From Verrucomicrobiota bacterium (GTDB lineage: Bacteria > Verrucomicrobiota > Verrucomicrobiia > Chthoniobacterales > SZAS-18), in contig JAFEGM010000008.1 in NCBI GenBank assembly GCA_018240025.1, forward strand, positions 1 to 53,917: a DNA stretch of 53,917 nucleotides. Reading direction: 5' to 3'. The position numbers were made by a program, and so were the translations under genes. Within the stretch, counting starts at the first letter, position 1, and each line of letters starts with the position of its first letter. Below are positions 18,584 through 27,043 of the stretch, piece by piece. A model generated the notes under the pieces. The model did not search any database and had not been told where the DNA came from. It saw nothing but the letters and a program-made list of their open reading frames with translations.

Positions 18584-19108
18584 ATGGCGTGGCGTTCGGT
18601 CTGGCTGGCGATGATGGCGATGGTTTGCGCGAGCGGCTGCGTTCAATTGCCCCGCGGCGGTCCGTCGGAGGTGGCGCAGGTCGAGCGCGAACTGCAGCGC
18701 GTCTTGCCGGCGGGCCCGGCGAGCGAGCGCCGGCGCATCGCCGAAACGGCCGTGCAGACCGGCGCGGAGCTGGCTCGGCGCTATGGCGTCACGACCGGGC
18801 CGTGGATCCACAACACGATGGTGAACGTCGGCCTGCGTGAGCGCGGGCTTTGCTGGCAGTGGGCCGAGGACCTGACCGACGCATTAGGCCGGCTCGGCCT
18901 GCGTGGGCACGAAGTGCACTGGGGCAAGGCCAATGGCGGCACGCTGCGCGAGCACAACACCGTGGTGGTGACCGCCCGAGGGCAGGATTTTGCCGATGGG
19001 CTGGTGCTCGATCCGTGGCGGGGCAGCGGCGTCATCTTCGCCGTGCGCACCCGGGAGGATCCTAAATACCGCTGGCGCAAGATGGATCCACCGGCGCGCA
19101 GTCGGTGA
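18584..19108 (+). CDS. Predicted lipoprotein with a possible Cys-His-Asp hydrolase triad
   Basis: 174-residue protein. ATG 18584 was chosen because it opens a lipoprotein-like signal peptide (VWLAMMAMVCASGC, acylated cysteine C19). The globular part carries GLCWQWAEDL (C90), TLREHNTVVV (H124) and LVLDPWRGSG (D143). That order and spacing recall papain-like or transglutaminase-like enzymes, which have Cys in a helix start, then His, then Asp in a DPW turn. This is my inference; no named family was recognised. The stop codon lies 9 bp from that of the convergent Fur-family gene. Confidence 0.65.
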   Translation: MAWRSVWLAMMAMVCASGCVQLPRGGPSEVAQVERELQRVLPAGPASERRRIAETAVQTGAELARRYGVTTGPWIHNTMVNVGLRERGLCWQWAEDLTDALGRLGLRGHEVHWGKANGGTLREHNTVVVTARGQDFADGLVLDPWRGSGVIFAVRTREDPKYRWRKMDPPARSR

Positions 19109-19117
19109 GCGAGTGCG

Positions 19118-19624
19118 CTATTTCGCCGAGCAGTCGGGACAGCGGCCGAAGAACTCGAGCGAGTGCCGGATCTCGGTAAACCCGTGCTTCCGGGCCAGCG
19201 CGCGCTCCATCTTCTCGACCGGGCATTCGTCGGTGATGGGCTTCACGAGTCCGCAGCCGACGCAGACGAGATGCTCGTGGTGGCTGCTCGGATCGAGCAA
19301 TTCGAAGTAGCTGCTGGCGCGCTCGAGATTGACCCGGTGCACGAGCCGGAGTTCCTCCAGCTTCTCCATCGTCCGGAAGACCGTGGCGAAATCGGGCGGC
19401 TGGCCGTCGTGCTGCGAGCGGTCCCGGATCTCCTCGAGCGTGAGCGGCGCGCGGGCGGCCAGCAGGGTGCGCAGAATGGCCCGCCGGCTGTCGGTCATGC
19501 GCAGGCCGCCTCGACGGACCGACTCGACCAGCTGTTCGAAGCTCAACGAGGTGTGGCCGCAGCCGTGATCAGGGGTGTGGTCGTGCGCGTGAGCGTGGCC
19601 GGAACGCGGGGACTTCGCGGGCAT
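19118..19624 (-). CDS. Fur-family metal-responsive repressor
   Basis: 168-residue regulator of the Fur/Zur/PerR family. The N-terminal extension is His-rich (HAHAHDHTPDHGCGH, residues 10-24), then the winged helix (LRMTDSRRAILRTLL, PDFATVFRTMEKLEEL). Metal sites: HHEH (115-118) in the dimerisation domain, and two CxxC pairs, C121/C124 (CVGCG) and C162/C165 (CPDC), forming a structural zinc site. The ATG starting MPAKSPRS was chosen; further upstream the frame is antisense to the next gene. The His-rich leader hints at Zn or Ni sensing, but Fur, Zur and PerR cannot be separated here. Confidence 0.9.
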   Translation of the reverse strand: MPAKSPRSGHAHAHDHTPDHGCGHTSLSFEQLVESVRRGGLRMTDSRRAILRTLLAARAPLTLEEIRDRSQHDGQPPDFATVFRTMEKLEELRLVHRVNLERASSYFELLDPSSHHEHLVCVGCGLVKPITDECPVEKMERALARKHGFTEIRHSLEFFGRCPDCSAK

Positions 19625-19700
19625 CGGGCAGCCTGCGGGCGCCGGTCGCGGCCCGCAAGCGGACGTTGCCGCGGAGCGGAAATCCGGCCAGCTTCGCTGC

Positions 19701-20603
19701 ATGGTGCACATTTTCGACACGTTCCAGCTCGGCCGCCCCAAGATCATCGCTGTCACCGCGCTGGAAACGCAGGACGGCATCGCGCTTTTTGACGTCGGGC
19801 CGGAGTCGACCTGGAACAACGTGCTGCGCCAGCTCGAGGCCGCCGGCCTGCGGCAGGAGGACGTGCGGCATGTCTTCCTCAGCCACATCCACTTCGACCA
19901 TGCCGGCGCGGCCTGGCGTCTGGCGCAGTCGGGCGCGACGATCTACGTGCATCCGAAGGGCGCCCCGCACATGGCCGATCCCTCGCGCCTGGTGGAATCG
20001 GCCACGCGCATCTACGGCGACCGCATGCAGGAGCTGTGGGGTTCGCTGCAGCCCATCCCGACCGAGCGCATCCGCATTGCCAATGACGGCGACGTGTTCC
20101 AGGCCGGGCAGTTCCGGGTGAAGGCGGTCGACACCCCGGGCCATGCGAATCACCACAACGTCTATGCCTGGGACGACAATGTCTTCGGCGGCGACGTGGC
20201 TGGCGTGACCATCAACGGCGGGCCGGTCATTCCGCCGTTCGTTCCACCCGAGCTGCATTTGGAATCGTGGGTGGAGAGCATCGCGAAGCTGCGCGCACTG
20301 CAGGCCGCGCGCTTTTACCTGCCGCATTGGGGCCTGGTCGAAGGCGGCATCCCGGCGCATCTCGACCAACTCGAGGCGCGCCTGCACGACTGGGCCGGCT
20401 GGTTCCGTCGGCGGCTGAAGGAGGGCGCCGACGAGCCCACGCTGGTGCGGGAGTTCGAGCGCTACGAGGCGGAAGACCTGATGCGCAACGGCCGCGACGC
20501 CCAGGGCGTGAAGGACTACGAACTGGCCGACCCCAGCTTCATGGCCGTCAGCGCCTCCCTGAGGTATTGGAAGAAATATCACCCGGAGGAGATTCAGGGG
20601 TAG
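19701..20603 (+). CDS. MBL-fold metallohydrolase
   Basis: 300-residue metallo-beta-lactamase-fold enzyme, cytosolic. The metal-binding motif HIHFDHAG (H62, H64, D66, H67) is intact, and later metal or core positions include [10 protein letters not shown] (about 148-157) and NVFGGDVAG. The C-terminal region (about 200-300) adds helices, with [15 protein letters not shown] contributing a further histidine. Substrate unknown: relatives hydrolyse lactones, glutathione thioesters or other esters. It diverges from the Fur-family gene. A heptamer array begins 16 nt after the stop codon. Confidence 0.88.
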   Translation: MVHIFDTFQLGRPKIIAVTALETQDGIALFDVGPESTWNNVLRQLEAAGLRQEDVRHVFLSHIHFDHAGAAWRLAQSGATIYVHPKGAPHMADPSRLVESATRIYGDRMQELWGSLQPIPTERIRIANDGDVFQAGQFRVKAVDTPGHANHHNVYAWDDNVFGGDVAGVTINGGPVIPPFVPPELHLESWVESIAKLRALQAARFYLPHWGLVEGGIPAHLDQLEARLHDWAGWFRRRLKEGADEPTLVREFERYEAEDLMRNGRDAQGVKDYELADPSFMAVSASLRYWKKYHPEEIQG

Positions 20604-20993
20604 TCTTCGGCGGAAGATCGGAGATCGGCGATTGGAGACTGCAGACTGGAGATTGGAGACTGCAGTCGGGAGCCGAAGGCCGTGGACTGCGCGCAGCTTG
20701 CTGCCGCTGTCTCCCAGGCAGCTTGCTGCCGTCGAAGCGGGGGCGGCGTGAGTGGGAGTGGGAGTAGGAGTGGGAGTGGGAGTGGGAGTGCGAGTGGGAG
20801 TGGGAGTGGGAGTGGGAGTGCGAGTGGGAGTGCGAGTGGGAGTGGGAGTGGGAGTGGGGAAGGAATGGGAGTTGGGGAGTGGAATACCGAACACGGGTCC
20901 GAACGCGCCCGGCATTTCCTTATCCCTTCTTCCCTGAACCTTCCTTGGATCTTGGATCTTGGATCTTGGATCTTGCCTCTTACCCCCTGATAC
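20604..20993. repeat. Gene-free spacer of three unrelated tandem repeats
   Basis: Between the MBL gene and the convergent cupin gene. 20620-20668: seven heptamers of GGAGACT type (GGAGATC, GGCGATT, GGAGACT, GCAGACT, GGAGATT, GGAGACT, GCAGTCG). 20751-20858: 18 hexamers, 14 exactly AGTGGG, three AGTGCG and one AGTAGG. 20947-20974: four perfect GGATCTT heptamers, ending 20 nt before the cupin stop codon. No credible coding sequence is seen; open frames across the hexamers encode only Gly-Ser or Gly-Val repeats. Confidence 0.9.
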
Positions 20994-21482
20994 TCACCCG
21001 ACCTCTTCTTCTCCGTCGAAGTAGTCGAGCGACTCGCTCCGGATCAGCGCGCGATTGGGGCTGCGTACGAGCCATTTCCGGCTGTCCGGATAGTAGCAGG
21101 ATTCGCCGATCGGATTGTCTGCAATCGTCAGAAACACGAGATCGGTCTCGTAGGGATTGAGCAGCTGATGCGCCTCGTCCGGTTTGAAGAGAAAGGCATC
21201 GCCGGCCTCGATCTCGTGCAGACCCTCGTCGTCGCGGACCTGTCCGCGGCCGGACAGCACGTAGTAGAATTCCCACTGGGCCGAGTGCGAGTGAAACGGG
21301 CAGAGGATCTTGCCGGCGGGGAGGCGGCTGAACTCGACGTCGAACGGGTGCCGCAGGGCGAGATCGAGCGACTCCGGGACACGGCCGAGGGCCACCGAGA
21401 TCTCCCGGTACCCGGAGGCGAACTTGCCTTTTGGCGAGGTGTAAAATTCTTCGGGCAGGGTGGGGGCGTGGACTTTCTTCAT
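20994..21482 (-). CDS. Cupin-domain protein
   Basis: 162-residue single-domain cupin. The metal-binding motifs are intact: motif 1 HSHSAQWEFYYVLSGRG (H64, H66, E71) and motif 2 with H105 (KPDEAHQLLN). Small cupins serve as isomerases, dioxygenases or sugar/metabolite sensors; the substrate cannot be deduced. The sequence is hydrophilic with no signal peptide. It stands alone, divergent from the DUF695-RraB-like gene and convergent with the MBL gene across a repeat-filled spacer. Confidence 0.85.
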   Translation of the reverse strand: MKKVHAPTLPEEFYTSPKGKFASGYREISVALGRVPESLDLALRHPFDVEFSRLPAGKILCPFHSHSAQWEFYYVLSGRGQVRDDEGLHEIEAGDAFLFKPDEAHQLLNPYETDLVFLTIADNPIGESCYYPDSRKWLVRSPNRALIRSESLDYFDGEEEVG

Positions 21483-21587
21483 ACGGCCGAGTCTACGTGT
21501 TCAAATGAGCCAGAGGCAAGCCGATTGGACGACAAATCCTGTGTTCCCTTTCCTAAAATTTAGGTGCAGACTCTTTCTCCAGCGCGC

Positions 21588-22619
21588 ATGAAGGATGGTT
21601 GGCAGACATACGAAACGGAGGTGGACGGGCTGCTTTGCTCGATCAGCGCGCACTTGGCGTTGAAAGAGCAGGCCCCGGACCCACACTTGGGCGTTTGCTA
21701 CGTCATCCGGGTCGGCCTGCTGGCCCCGGCTGCGAACGGGCTGGTCGAGCGGGAGGAGCAGCTGGCGCTCGACGCGATCGAACGCGAACTCGACGACAGC
21801 CTTGCCGGCATGGCGGGCGCGGCGTTCGCCGGCCACATCACCGGGGGTGGCACGCGGGATTTCTTTTTCTACGGCCCCATGGCGGAACTGCTGGACCCGG
21901 TACTGGCGCAGATGCAGGCCGACTTCCCGCATTACACCATCGTGGGCGGGGCTGAGCCGGATCCGAATTGGGAGCAGTTCCTGTACACCATCTGTCCGGC
22001 GGATCCGGCCGTCGCGTCGGCCGGGGCGGAAGCGGCAGTTCCGGTGCCGGACCTCGCCGACGTGCCGCTCTCGGAGGATTTCGAGACGGTCGAGCTGCCT
22101 CCACCGGTCCTCCCGCCCCAGCCGGTGACCGACATCGCTCCGCCCGCGCCGCGGGCGCCTGTCCCTACGCAGCCGATTCCCCGTCCTCCGGGCACCCAGC
22201 CGGTGGCGATTCAGCCTGCTCCCCCGGTGCCGGTCACCGAGATCGCTCCGCCCGCGCCGATGCGCGCGCCGGAGGATCCGCAGCTCGAACTGGTGCAATC
22301 GAAGATCGACAAGCGCCTCGAGCAGCTGCTCGCCGCCGGCGATCTACCCGAACGCGAGCGCCCTGTCAGCCATTGGATCGCCTTCCGCGACGAGGAACTG
22401 CGGCGCGACTTCCTCCAGCAGGTCAATCACGGCGAGTTCGAGCAGGAGACCCTCGAGACCAACGACGACGGCTCCATGAAATGGTGGGCCCGGCTGGAGA
22501 AGTCGCAGACCACCGAAGCCCAGTCGGTCCGGGCCACCGTCAGCCGTTTGGTCAAGATCGCCGCCAACTACGGGGGCGAGTACGATGCCCTCGAGACCTG
22601 CGTCTCCAAGCGCGTCTGA
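21588..22619 (+). CDS. DUF695 - RraB-like two-domain protein
   Basis: 343-residue cytosolic protein. Residues 1 to about 130 match the DUF695 pattern (MKDGWQTYETEVDG at the start, then HYTIVGGAEPDPNWE). A Pro-rich linker follows (about 160-230, repeated PPPxxP and TEIAPPAP/TDIAPPAP). Residues from about 236 resemble the RraB fold: KIDKRLEQLLAAGDL, then HWIAFRDEE and LVKIAANYGGEYDALET. RraB in E. coli binds RNase E and inhibits it, so a role in RNA-decay control is possible but inferred. ATG 21588 was chosen over an upstream GTG. A hairpin-heptamer element starts at the stop codon. Confidence 0.75.
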   Translation: MKDGWQTYETEVDGLLCSISAHLALKEQAPDPHLGVCYVIRVGLLAPAANGLVEREEQLALDAIERELDDSLAGMAGAAFAGHITGGGTRDFFFYGPMAELLDPVLAQMQADFPHYTIVGGAEPDPNWEQFLYTICPADPAVASAGAEAAVPVPDLADVPLSEDFETVELPPPVLPPQPVTDIAPPAPRAPVPTQPIPRPPGTQPVAIQPAPPVPVTEIAPPAPMRAPEDPQLELVQSKIDKRLEQLLAAGDLPERERPVSHWIAFRDEELRRDFLQQVNHGEFEQETLETNDDGSMKWWARLEKSQTTEAQSVRATVSRLVKIAANYGGEYDALETCVSKRV

Positions 22620-22683
22620 GCCTCGCTGAGCCTCGCTAAAGCTCGGCATAGGCAATAGCGAAATAGGCGATAGTCGATAGGCG
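22620..22683 (+). repeat. Hairpin plus heptamer element after the DUF695-RraB gene
   Basis: Directly after the TGA: a hairpin-like segment with AGCCTCGC and AAGCTCGGCA, then degenerate TAGGCAA, TAGCGAA, ATAGGCGA, TAGTCGA and TAGGCGG units. Orientation relative to the upstream gene is hairpin first, then the TAGGCGA-type tail. The same element follows three other genes in this window. Confidence 0.75.
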
Positions 22684-22720
22684 GGCGCAGAGATCGGCAC
22701 CGCCCCGGACGATCCGCCCA

Positions 22721-22777
22721 GTCTATTGCCTATCGCCTATTTCCCTATTGCCTATGCCGAGCCTCAGCGAGGCTCTA
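22721..22777 (-). repeat. Hairpin plus heptamer element after exbD
   Basis: Read in the exbD direction, the stop codon runs straight into GAGCCTCGCTGAGGCTCGG (a hairpin), then CATAGGC and TAGG-type heptamers, with an ATAGGGAAATAGGCGATAGG stretch. It faces the copy at 22620-22683 across 37 bp, so the two form a large inverted repeat between convergent genes. Confidence 0.75.
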
Positions 22778-23188
22778 CCCGAAGCTGAGGTTTTTCACGC
22801 CGGCGGCGGCGCAGGCGTTGAGGACCTGGACGATGCGTTCGTGGCGGACCTGGGGATCGGGCTGGATGATGACCGGGTCCTTGGCGCCGAACTGGTCGAC
22901 GGTCGCCTTCAGCCATTCGCGGGTTTGCGTCAGTTCCTTGGCCTCGGGGGCGTCGTAAGGGGCGCCATTGATCGAGATGCCGCCATCGGGCGCGATGGCG
23001 ATGATGATGGGCGTGCTCGGGGCCGTGCTGGTCGAGGAGCGGCCGCTGGGCAGGTTGATGCCCAGCTCGCGCTCCACGATCTGCGCCCCGGCGCTGGCCA
23101 TGAAGAACAGCATCAGGACGAACACCACGTCGACCATCGGCGCGATCTGAAAGCCGATGTCTCCGTCTTCGGAGGCCATGGAAGCCAT
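22775..23188 (-). CDS. exbD: ExbD/TolR-type proton channel subunit (second copy)
   Basis: 137-residue ExbD/TolR family protein: short cytoplasmic start, a single transmembrane helix (IAPMVDVVFVLMLFFMASAG, with the proton-carrying aspartate D in MVDVVFVL) and a periplasmic domain. It couples the proton gradient to outer-membrane transport or envelope tension with ExbB. The periplasmic part is compact, ending VKNLSFG. It is the last gene of an ExbB-ExbD-ExbD operon; the first ExbD ends 15 bp upstream. The two ExbD copies differ in sequence and probably form a mixed dimer. Confidence 0.9.
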   Translation of the reverse strand: MASMASEDGDIGFQIAPMVDVVFVLMLFFMASAGAQIVERELGINLPSGRSSTSTAPSTPIIIAIAPDGGISINGAPYDAPEAKELTQTREWLKATVDQFGAKDPVIIQPDPQVRHERIVQVLNACAAAGVKNLSFG

Positions 23189-23203
23189 AGGAGTAACGTA
23201 GGG

Positions 23204-23674
23204 TTAAGTTTTGTCTTTGTCGACCACCGAGAAGGTGACGTTGCCGATGCCGGCCTGGCCGATGGCGATCATGATCTCGCGCAGATAGGAGTAGCGGACC
23301 TGCTTGTCGGCGCGGAGCAGCACGCGCATTTCCGGCACCACCTCGACCCGCGCCTTGAGCAGCGGGATGATGTCGCTGGGCGTCGGATAGGCCTTGTCGT
23401 CGATGCTGATGGAACCGGCGTCGCCGATCAGGTTCCACGACACGTTGACGATCATCTGCTTGGCGTTCTTGGCCGCATCGCGCCCATTCACTGCCACGGG
23501 CAGTTCGATGCCCTTGGTCGACTGCAGCACCTCGGTGGAGCTGATCGACATGAAGAAGACCAGCAGCACGAGCAGTACGTCGATCATGGGCGCGATCTGA
23601 AAGTCCGGATCCTCCTCCGGAAACTCGCGCGCCGAGCGGCGCTTGCGGGAATGGCCTTTGGCCACATCGCTCAT
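23204..23674 (-). CDS. exbD: ExbD/TolR-type proton channel subunit (first copy)
   Basis: 156-residue ExbD/TolR family protein. The N-terminal basic region (HSRKRRSAREF) precedes one transmembrane helix FQIAPMIDVLLVLLVFFMS, with the conserved aspartate in MIDVLLVL. The periplasmic domain contains SIDDKAYPTPSDIIPLLKAR and VLLRADKQVRYSYLREIM. It sits between the ExbB-like gene (37 bp) and the second ExbD (15 bp), in one operon that energises outer-membrane processes. No tonB is adjacent, so the receptor side is elsewhere. Confidence 0.92.
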   Translation of the reverse strand: MSDVAKGHSRKRRSAREFPEEDPDFQIAPMIDVLLVLLVFFMSISSTEVLQSTKGIELPVAVNGRDAAKNAKQMIVNVSWNLIGDAGSISIDDKAYPTPSDIIPLLKARVEVVPEMRVLLRADKQVRYSYLREIMIAIGQAGIGNVTFSVVDKDKT

Positions 23675-23711
23675 GGCAGGAAAGCGTCAGCGGTGGGACG
23701 GCGTGGGCGGC

Positions 23712-24626
23712 TCAACCCCATTCCAGCGTGGTACCGCAGTGGCTGCACGGATTCTCCCCGGGCTGGATGGAGCCGTTGCAGACCGGGCAGGCGGTGGTGA
23801 GTTTGAGCGAGACCTTGCGCGACTGGCGGCCGGAGCTGGAGGCGGCCTTGTTCGGCGTCCAGCCGGGGTCGAAGTTCTCGCCGATGCGGATCCCCTTCAG
23901 CTCCTCGAACGGAATCTCCTCCACGATCTGGTTCAGCTTGTCCTCGGCCTTGACGATCGAGTTCTGCGCCATGTTGCGGAAGATGTAGTAGGCGACGAAG
24001 GCCGGGATGGCGATGAAGAGACCGCTGGCCGTGGCCAGGAGCACTTCGCCAATGCTGGAGGCGAGCGCGCGCGGATCCGAGATGCCGCTGGAACCCAGCG
24101 TCTGGAAGGCGCCCATCATGCCGATGACCGTGCCGAGCAGTCCGATCATGGGCGAGACGACGCCGATGACCGAGAGATAGCTGTTGCGGGTGCGCAGGAG
24201 CGTGGCCTCGCGCATGCCGGCCTCGGCCAGCGCGTCCTCGAACGTCTCCTTGCCGCGCCCCAGCCGTTCAAGGCCTCTGCGGAGGACGTTGGCCAGATAG
24301 TTGTCGTTCGCCTTACAGGTCTCCCACGCCTCCTGATAATTTCCGGCATGCACGGCTTGCTTCAATGCATCGACCATCGGCTGCGGCGCGAGCTTCTCCG
24401 CCTTCAGCGTCATGACGTTCTGGATCACGAAGGTCACCATCACGATGGAGGTGGCCAGAATACAGATCCAGATGAGGATGATCAGCGGCCCGCCGTGCAG
24501 GATGAGTTCGAGCACCGTCTTTGGGGCGGCGGCCTTGTCGGCGGCGGGTGCTGGCGACTGGGCCAGCAGCGTGGGAACGCACAGAAGCCAGCCCAGGAGA
24601 ACGGCAAAGGAGCGGGGGAGAGTCAT
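23712..24626 (-). CDS. exbB: ExbB/TolQ/MotA-type proton channel with C-terminal zinc-ribbon
   Basis: 304-residue inner-membrane proton channel subunit. A signal-like start (MTLPRSFAVLLGWLLCVPTLLAQ) is followed by TM1 (PLIILIWICILATSIVMVTFVI) and a cytoplasmic domain. The conserved pore helices have SVIGVVSPMIGLLGTVIGMMGAF and IGEVLLATASGLFIAIPAFVAYYIF. Unusually, the C-terminus carries C280-x2-C283 and C294-x2-C297 (CPVCNG, CSHCG), a small zinc-ribbon after the last helix. The start at ATG 24626 was chosen because it opens the signal peptide. It is the first gene of the ExbB-ExbD-ExbD operon. Confidence 0.92.
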   Translation of the reverse strand: MTLPRSFAVLLGWLLCVPTLLAQSPAPAADKAAAPKTVLELILHGGPLIILIWICILATSIVMVTFVIQNVMTLKAEKLAPQPMVDALKQAVHAGNYQEAWETCKANDNYLANVLRRGLERLGRGKETFEDALAEAGMREATLLRTRNSYLSVIGVVSPMIGLLGTVIGMMGAFQTLGSSGISDPRALASSIGEVLLATASGLFIAIPAFVAYYIFRNMAQNSIVKAEDKLNQIVEEIPFEELKGIRIGENFDPGWTPNKAASSSGRQSRKVSLKLTTACPVCNGSIQPGENPCSHCGTTLEWG

Positions 24627-24772
24627 CGCGGTCGCATGGTTGTTAGAGTCCCCGCCAGTGCCAAGCGCCAAGTTCGGGTGGGCCGCATTTTTCCGGGCCC
24701 GCGCCCCGGCAATCGGCCGGGGCCGCCCGCTTGTGATTGACGCCCCCGGCGCGGCCGGCCCATGCTGGACGC

Positions 24773-26599
24773 GTGACGACCTGGTCGCCCGGCTCAGGCT
24801 TTGCCGGCGTGCTCGCGCATGCCCCGCTCGCGCAGGTGGATTTGAACCGCTGGATGCCGCTCGGTTTCGTGCTGCTGGCCATCGTCATCCTGATTGCCCT
24901 GCTCATCGCCCGCCGGCGGGAAGCCCGGCGCATCGAGACGACCCTGGCGGAGATTCAGGCCTCCGAGCGCCGCAAGCTCGAGGCCCTCCAGGCGACCGAA
25001 CGGCTCGCGCAGGAGACCGAGCAGCAATACCGGGCGCTCTTCGACGACGCCATCGTCGGCATGGCGCGCTCGACCAAGTCCGGGCCGTTCATCACGGTGA
25101 ACCGGGCCTTCGCCAACATGCTCGGCTACGACACGCCGGAAGAGATGATGGCGAAGATTCGCGACATCTCCCGGGATCTCTACGTCCGGCCGCACGAGCG
25201 GGTCGAGGCGGTCCGACGCATGACCGAGATCGGTACGATCGAGACGCGCGAGATCGAGGTCTACCGCCGCGACGGCAGCACGACGTGGATCCTCGCCCAC
25301 ACCCACGAGGTGCGCGATGCCGACGGGAATCACCTGTATTTCATCGGCACCATCCAGGATGTCAGCATGCGTCGTCTGCTGGAGGACAAGGTGCGCCAGT
25401 CGCAGAAGATGGAGGCCATCGGTCGACTGACCGGCGGCGTGGCCCACGACTTCAACAATCTGCTCACGGCCATGCTCGGCTACGCGCACTTCGCGGCCCA
25501 CAAACTCGGGCCGGGGCATCCGATGCACAGCTACATCGAGCAGATCCAGCGGGCGGGCGAGCGGGCCGAGACACTCACGCGCCAGCTGCTGAACTTCTGC
25601 CGGCAGGCGCCGCTCGAGCGGCAGACCTTCGATCTCAACCTCGTGGTCAAGGAAACCGGCTACCTCCTGCGCCGGCTGATTGGCGAGGACATCCAGCTGC
25701 GCATGCAGCTGCACCCCGACGGCACCTTCGTCAGCATGGATTCCGGCGAGGCCAGCCAGGTGGTGATGAACCTCGCGCTCAACGCCCGCGACGCCATGCC
25801 GGGGGGCGGCGAACTCATCATCGAAACCATCTGCGTCTTCTTCCGCGAGGAGGACGAGCAACTGCCCGACGAGTTGGTGCCCGGCAGCTACGCCCAACTG
25901 ACGGTTTCCGACACGGGCTGCGGCATCGACACCGCCACGCTGGAACGCATCTTCGAGCCGTTCTTCACCACCAAGCAGCGCGGCAGCGGCACGGGCCTTG
26001 GGCTGTCGACCTGCTGGTCCATCGTGCGCCAGGCCGGCGGGACGATCACGGTCGAGAGCGCGGTCGGGAAAGGCACGCAGTTCCGGGTCTATCTGCCGCT
26101 GGCCGACGCCGAGCACGCGACGGTGACCGAGCGCGCCCCGGTCTTGCCGACGCCCGAGGCGGAAGTCTCGAGCGGGCGCGGCACCGTCCTGGTCGTAGAG
26201 GACGAAGATGTGCTACGCCGGTTGCTGACCGAAATCCTGGAAGTGAACGGCTATCAGGTGCTGACCGCGACGGACGGCGAGGATGCCCTGCGCCTGAGCA
26301 ACGAGCACCCCGGCCACATCGAGCTGGTGGTCACCGATCTGGTCATGCCGCGCATGAACGGCTGCGTGCTGGTGGGTCTGCTGCTCCAGCAACGGCCCGA
26401 TCTGCAGGTACTCTACATTTCCGGGCACGCCGACCACGCGCTGCTGGATCAGGCGGTCGAATCGGGCGACGGCTTCGCGATTCTCCACAAACCCTTCCGC
26501 GCCGACGAACTGGCCCGGGCAGTTAAGGAAGCGATCGAACGTGCCGAGGTGGCGGCTCGCCCGAAGACAGCGGCCGTCGCGGCCGCAGAGCCGACCTAG
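24773..26599 (+). CDS. Hybrid sensor histidine kinase (PAS-HisKA-HATPase-REC)
   Basis: 608-residue membrane-anchored hybrid kinase. One transmembrane helix ([19 protein letters not shown], about 29-47) precedes a short coiled coil and a PAS domain (about 80-205, [15 protein letters not shown] through FIGTIQDVS). HisKA has phospho-acceptor H225 in [11 protein letters not shown]. The ATPase domain shows [17 protein letters not shown] and [11 protein letters not shown]. The C-terminal receiver has D522 in [12 protein letters not shown]. The start is uncertain: GTG 24773 is used, with TTG 24737 and ATG 24854 as alternatives. No cognate response regulator gene is adjacent. It diverges from exbB. 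Confidence 0.92.
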   Translation: MTTWSPGSGFAGVLAHAPLAQVDLNRWMPLGFVLLAIVILIALLIARRREARRIETTLAEIQASERRKLEALQATERLAQETEQQYRALFDDAIVGMARSTKSGPFITVNRAFANMLGYDTPEEMMAKIRDISRDLYVRPHERVEAVRRMTEIGTIETREIEVYRRDGSTTWILAHTHEVRDADGNHLYFIGTIQDVSMRRLLEDKVRQSQKMEAIGRLTGGVAHDFNNLLTAMLGYAHFAAHKLGPGHPMHSYIEQIQRAGERAETLTRQLLNFCRQAPLERQTFDLNLVVKETGYLLRRLIGEDIQLRMQLHPDGTFVSMDSGEASQVVMNLALNARDAMPGGGELIIETICVFFREEDEQLPDELVPGSYAQLTVSDTGCGIDTATLERIFEPFFTTKQRGSGTGLGLSTCWSIVRQAGGTITVESAVGKGTQFRVYLPLADAEHATVTERAPVLPTPEAEVSSGRGTVLVVEDEDVLRRLLTEILEVNGYQVLTATDGEDALRLSNEHPGHIELVVTDLVMPRMNGCVLVGLLLQQRPDLQVLYISGHADHALLDQAVESGDGFAILHKPFRADELARAVKEAIERAEVAARPKTAAVAAAEPT

Positions 26600-26600
26600 C

Positions 26601-26951
26601 CTACTTCCAACGCCACTCGGGCATCAGATTGACGCTCTCCGGCGGCACGTCGAGGCCTGTGGCCTTCAGCAGGTAGGTCACGCCTTCGCGGCTTTCCATC
26701 GTCTCGCGCAGGCTGCGGGCAAAGAGCTCGATGTACTCCTTGTACGATTCGAGCGACAGCTTGCCCTCCGTGACGTACTCGGCGAGCGAGTTGTCGTGAT
26801 GGTCGATGAGGTCGGTGAGCGCCTTCCGCAGCCGGGTGCGCATGACCGGATCGACCACGACCTTGAAGGGGCTGGCGTGGGCATCCAGGACCTCGCTGCG
26901 GGATTCCGGGGCGGGCGAGAGCACGAGCGAATAGGGAGAGTCGAGGTCCAT
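26601..26951 (-). CDS. Small conserved-looking cytosolic protein, unknown
   Basis: 116-residue hydrophilic protein beginning MDLDSPYSLVLSPAPESR. It is mostly helical by composition (FKVVVDPVMRTRLRKALTDLI, LESYKEYIELFARSLRETM), with no signal peptide, no membrane segment and no recognised motif. Its stop codon is 1 bp from that of the convergent hybrid kinase. It lies 92 bp downstream of the EmrB-like gene on the same strand, across a spacer with a heptamer array. ATG 26951 is preferred over one four codons upstream. Confidence 0.55.
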   Translation of the reverse strand: MDLDSPYSLVLSPAPESRSEVLDAHASPFKVVVDPVMRTRLRKALTDLIDHHDNSLAEYVTEGKLSLESYKEYIELFARSLRETMESREGVTYLLKATGLDVPPESVNLMPEWRWK

Positions 26952-26963
26952 GGCGTTGGGCAA

Positions 26964-26991
26964 GGACGAAGGATGAAGGAGGAAGGAGGAA
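26964..26991. repeat. GGANGAA heptamer array
   Basis: Four tandem heptamers, GGACGAA, GGATGAA, GGAGGAA, GGAGGAA, between the EmrB-like gene and the small gene starting at 26951. On the minus strand this is (TTCNTCC)n followed by TTGCC, the same pattern as in the groES-groEL spacer. Confidence 0.8.
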
Positions 26992-27043
26992 GATCAAGGG
27001 AGGCCGCGCCCGGGCGGGAACTCCGGGGCTCGGCGCCAGACGC

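Noticed and set aside
20751..20858. CRISPR-like array
   Set aside because: Units are 6 nt with no spacers; it is a simple tandem repeat, and no cas gene is near.
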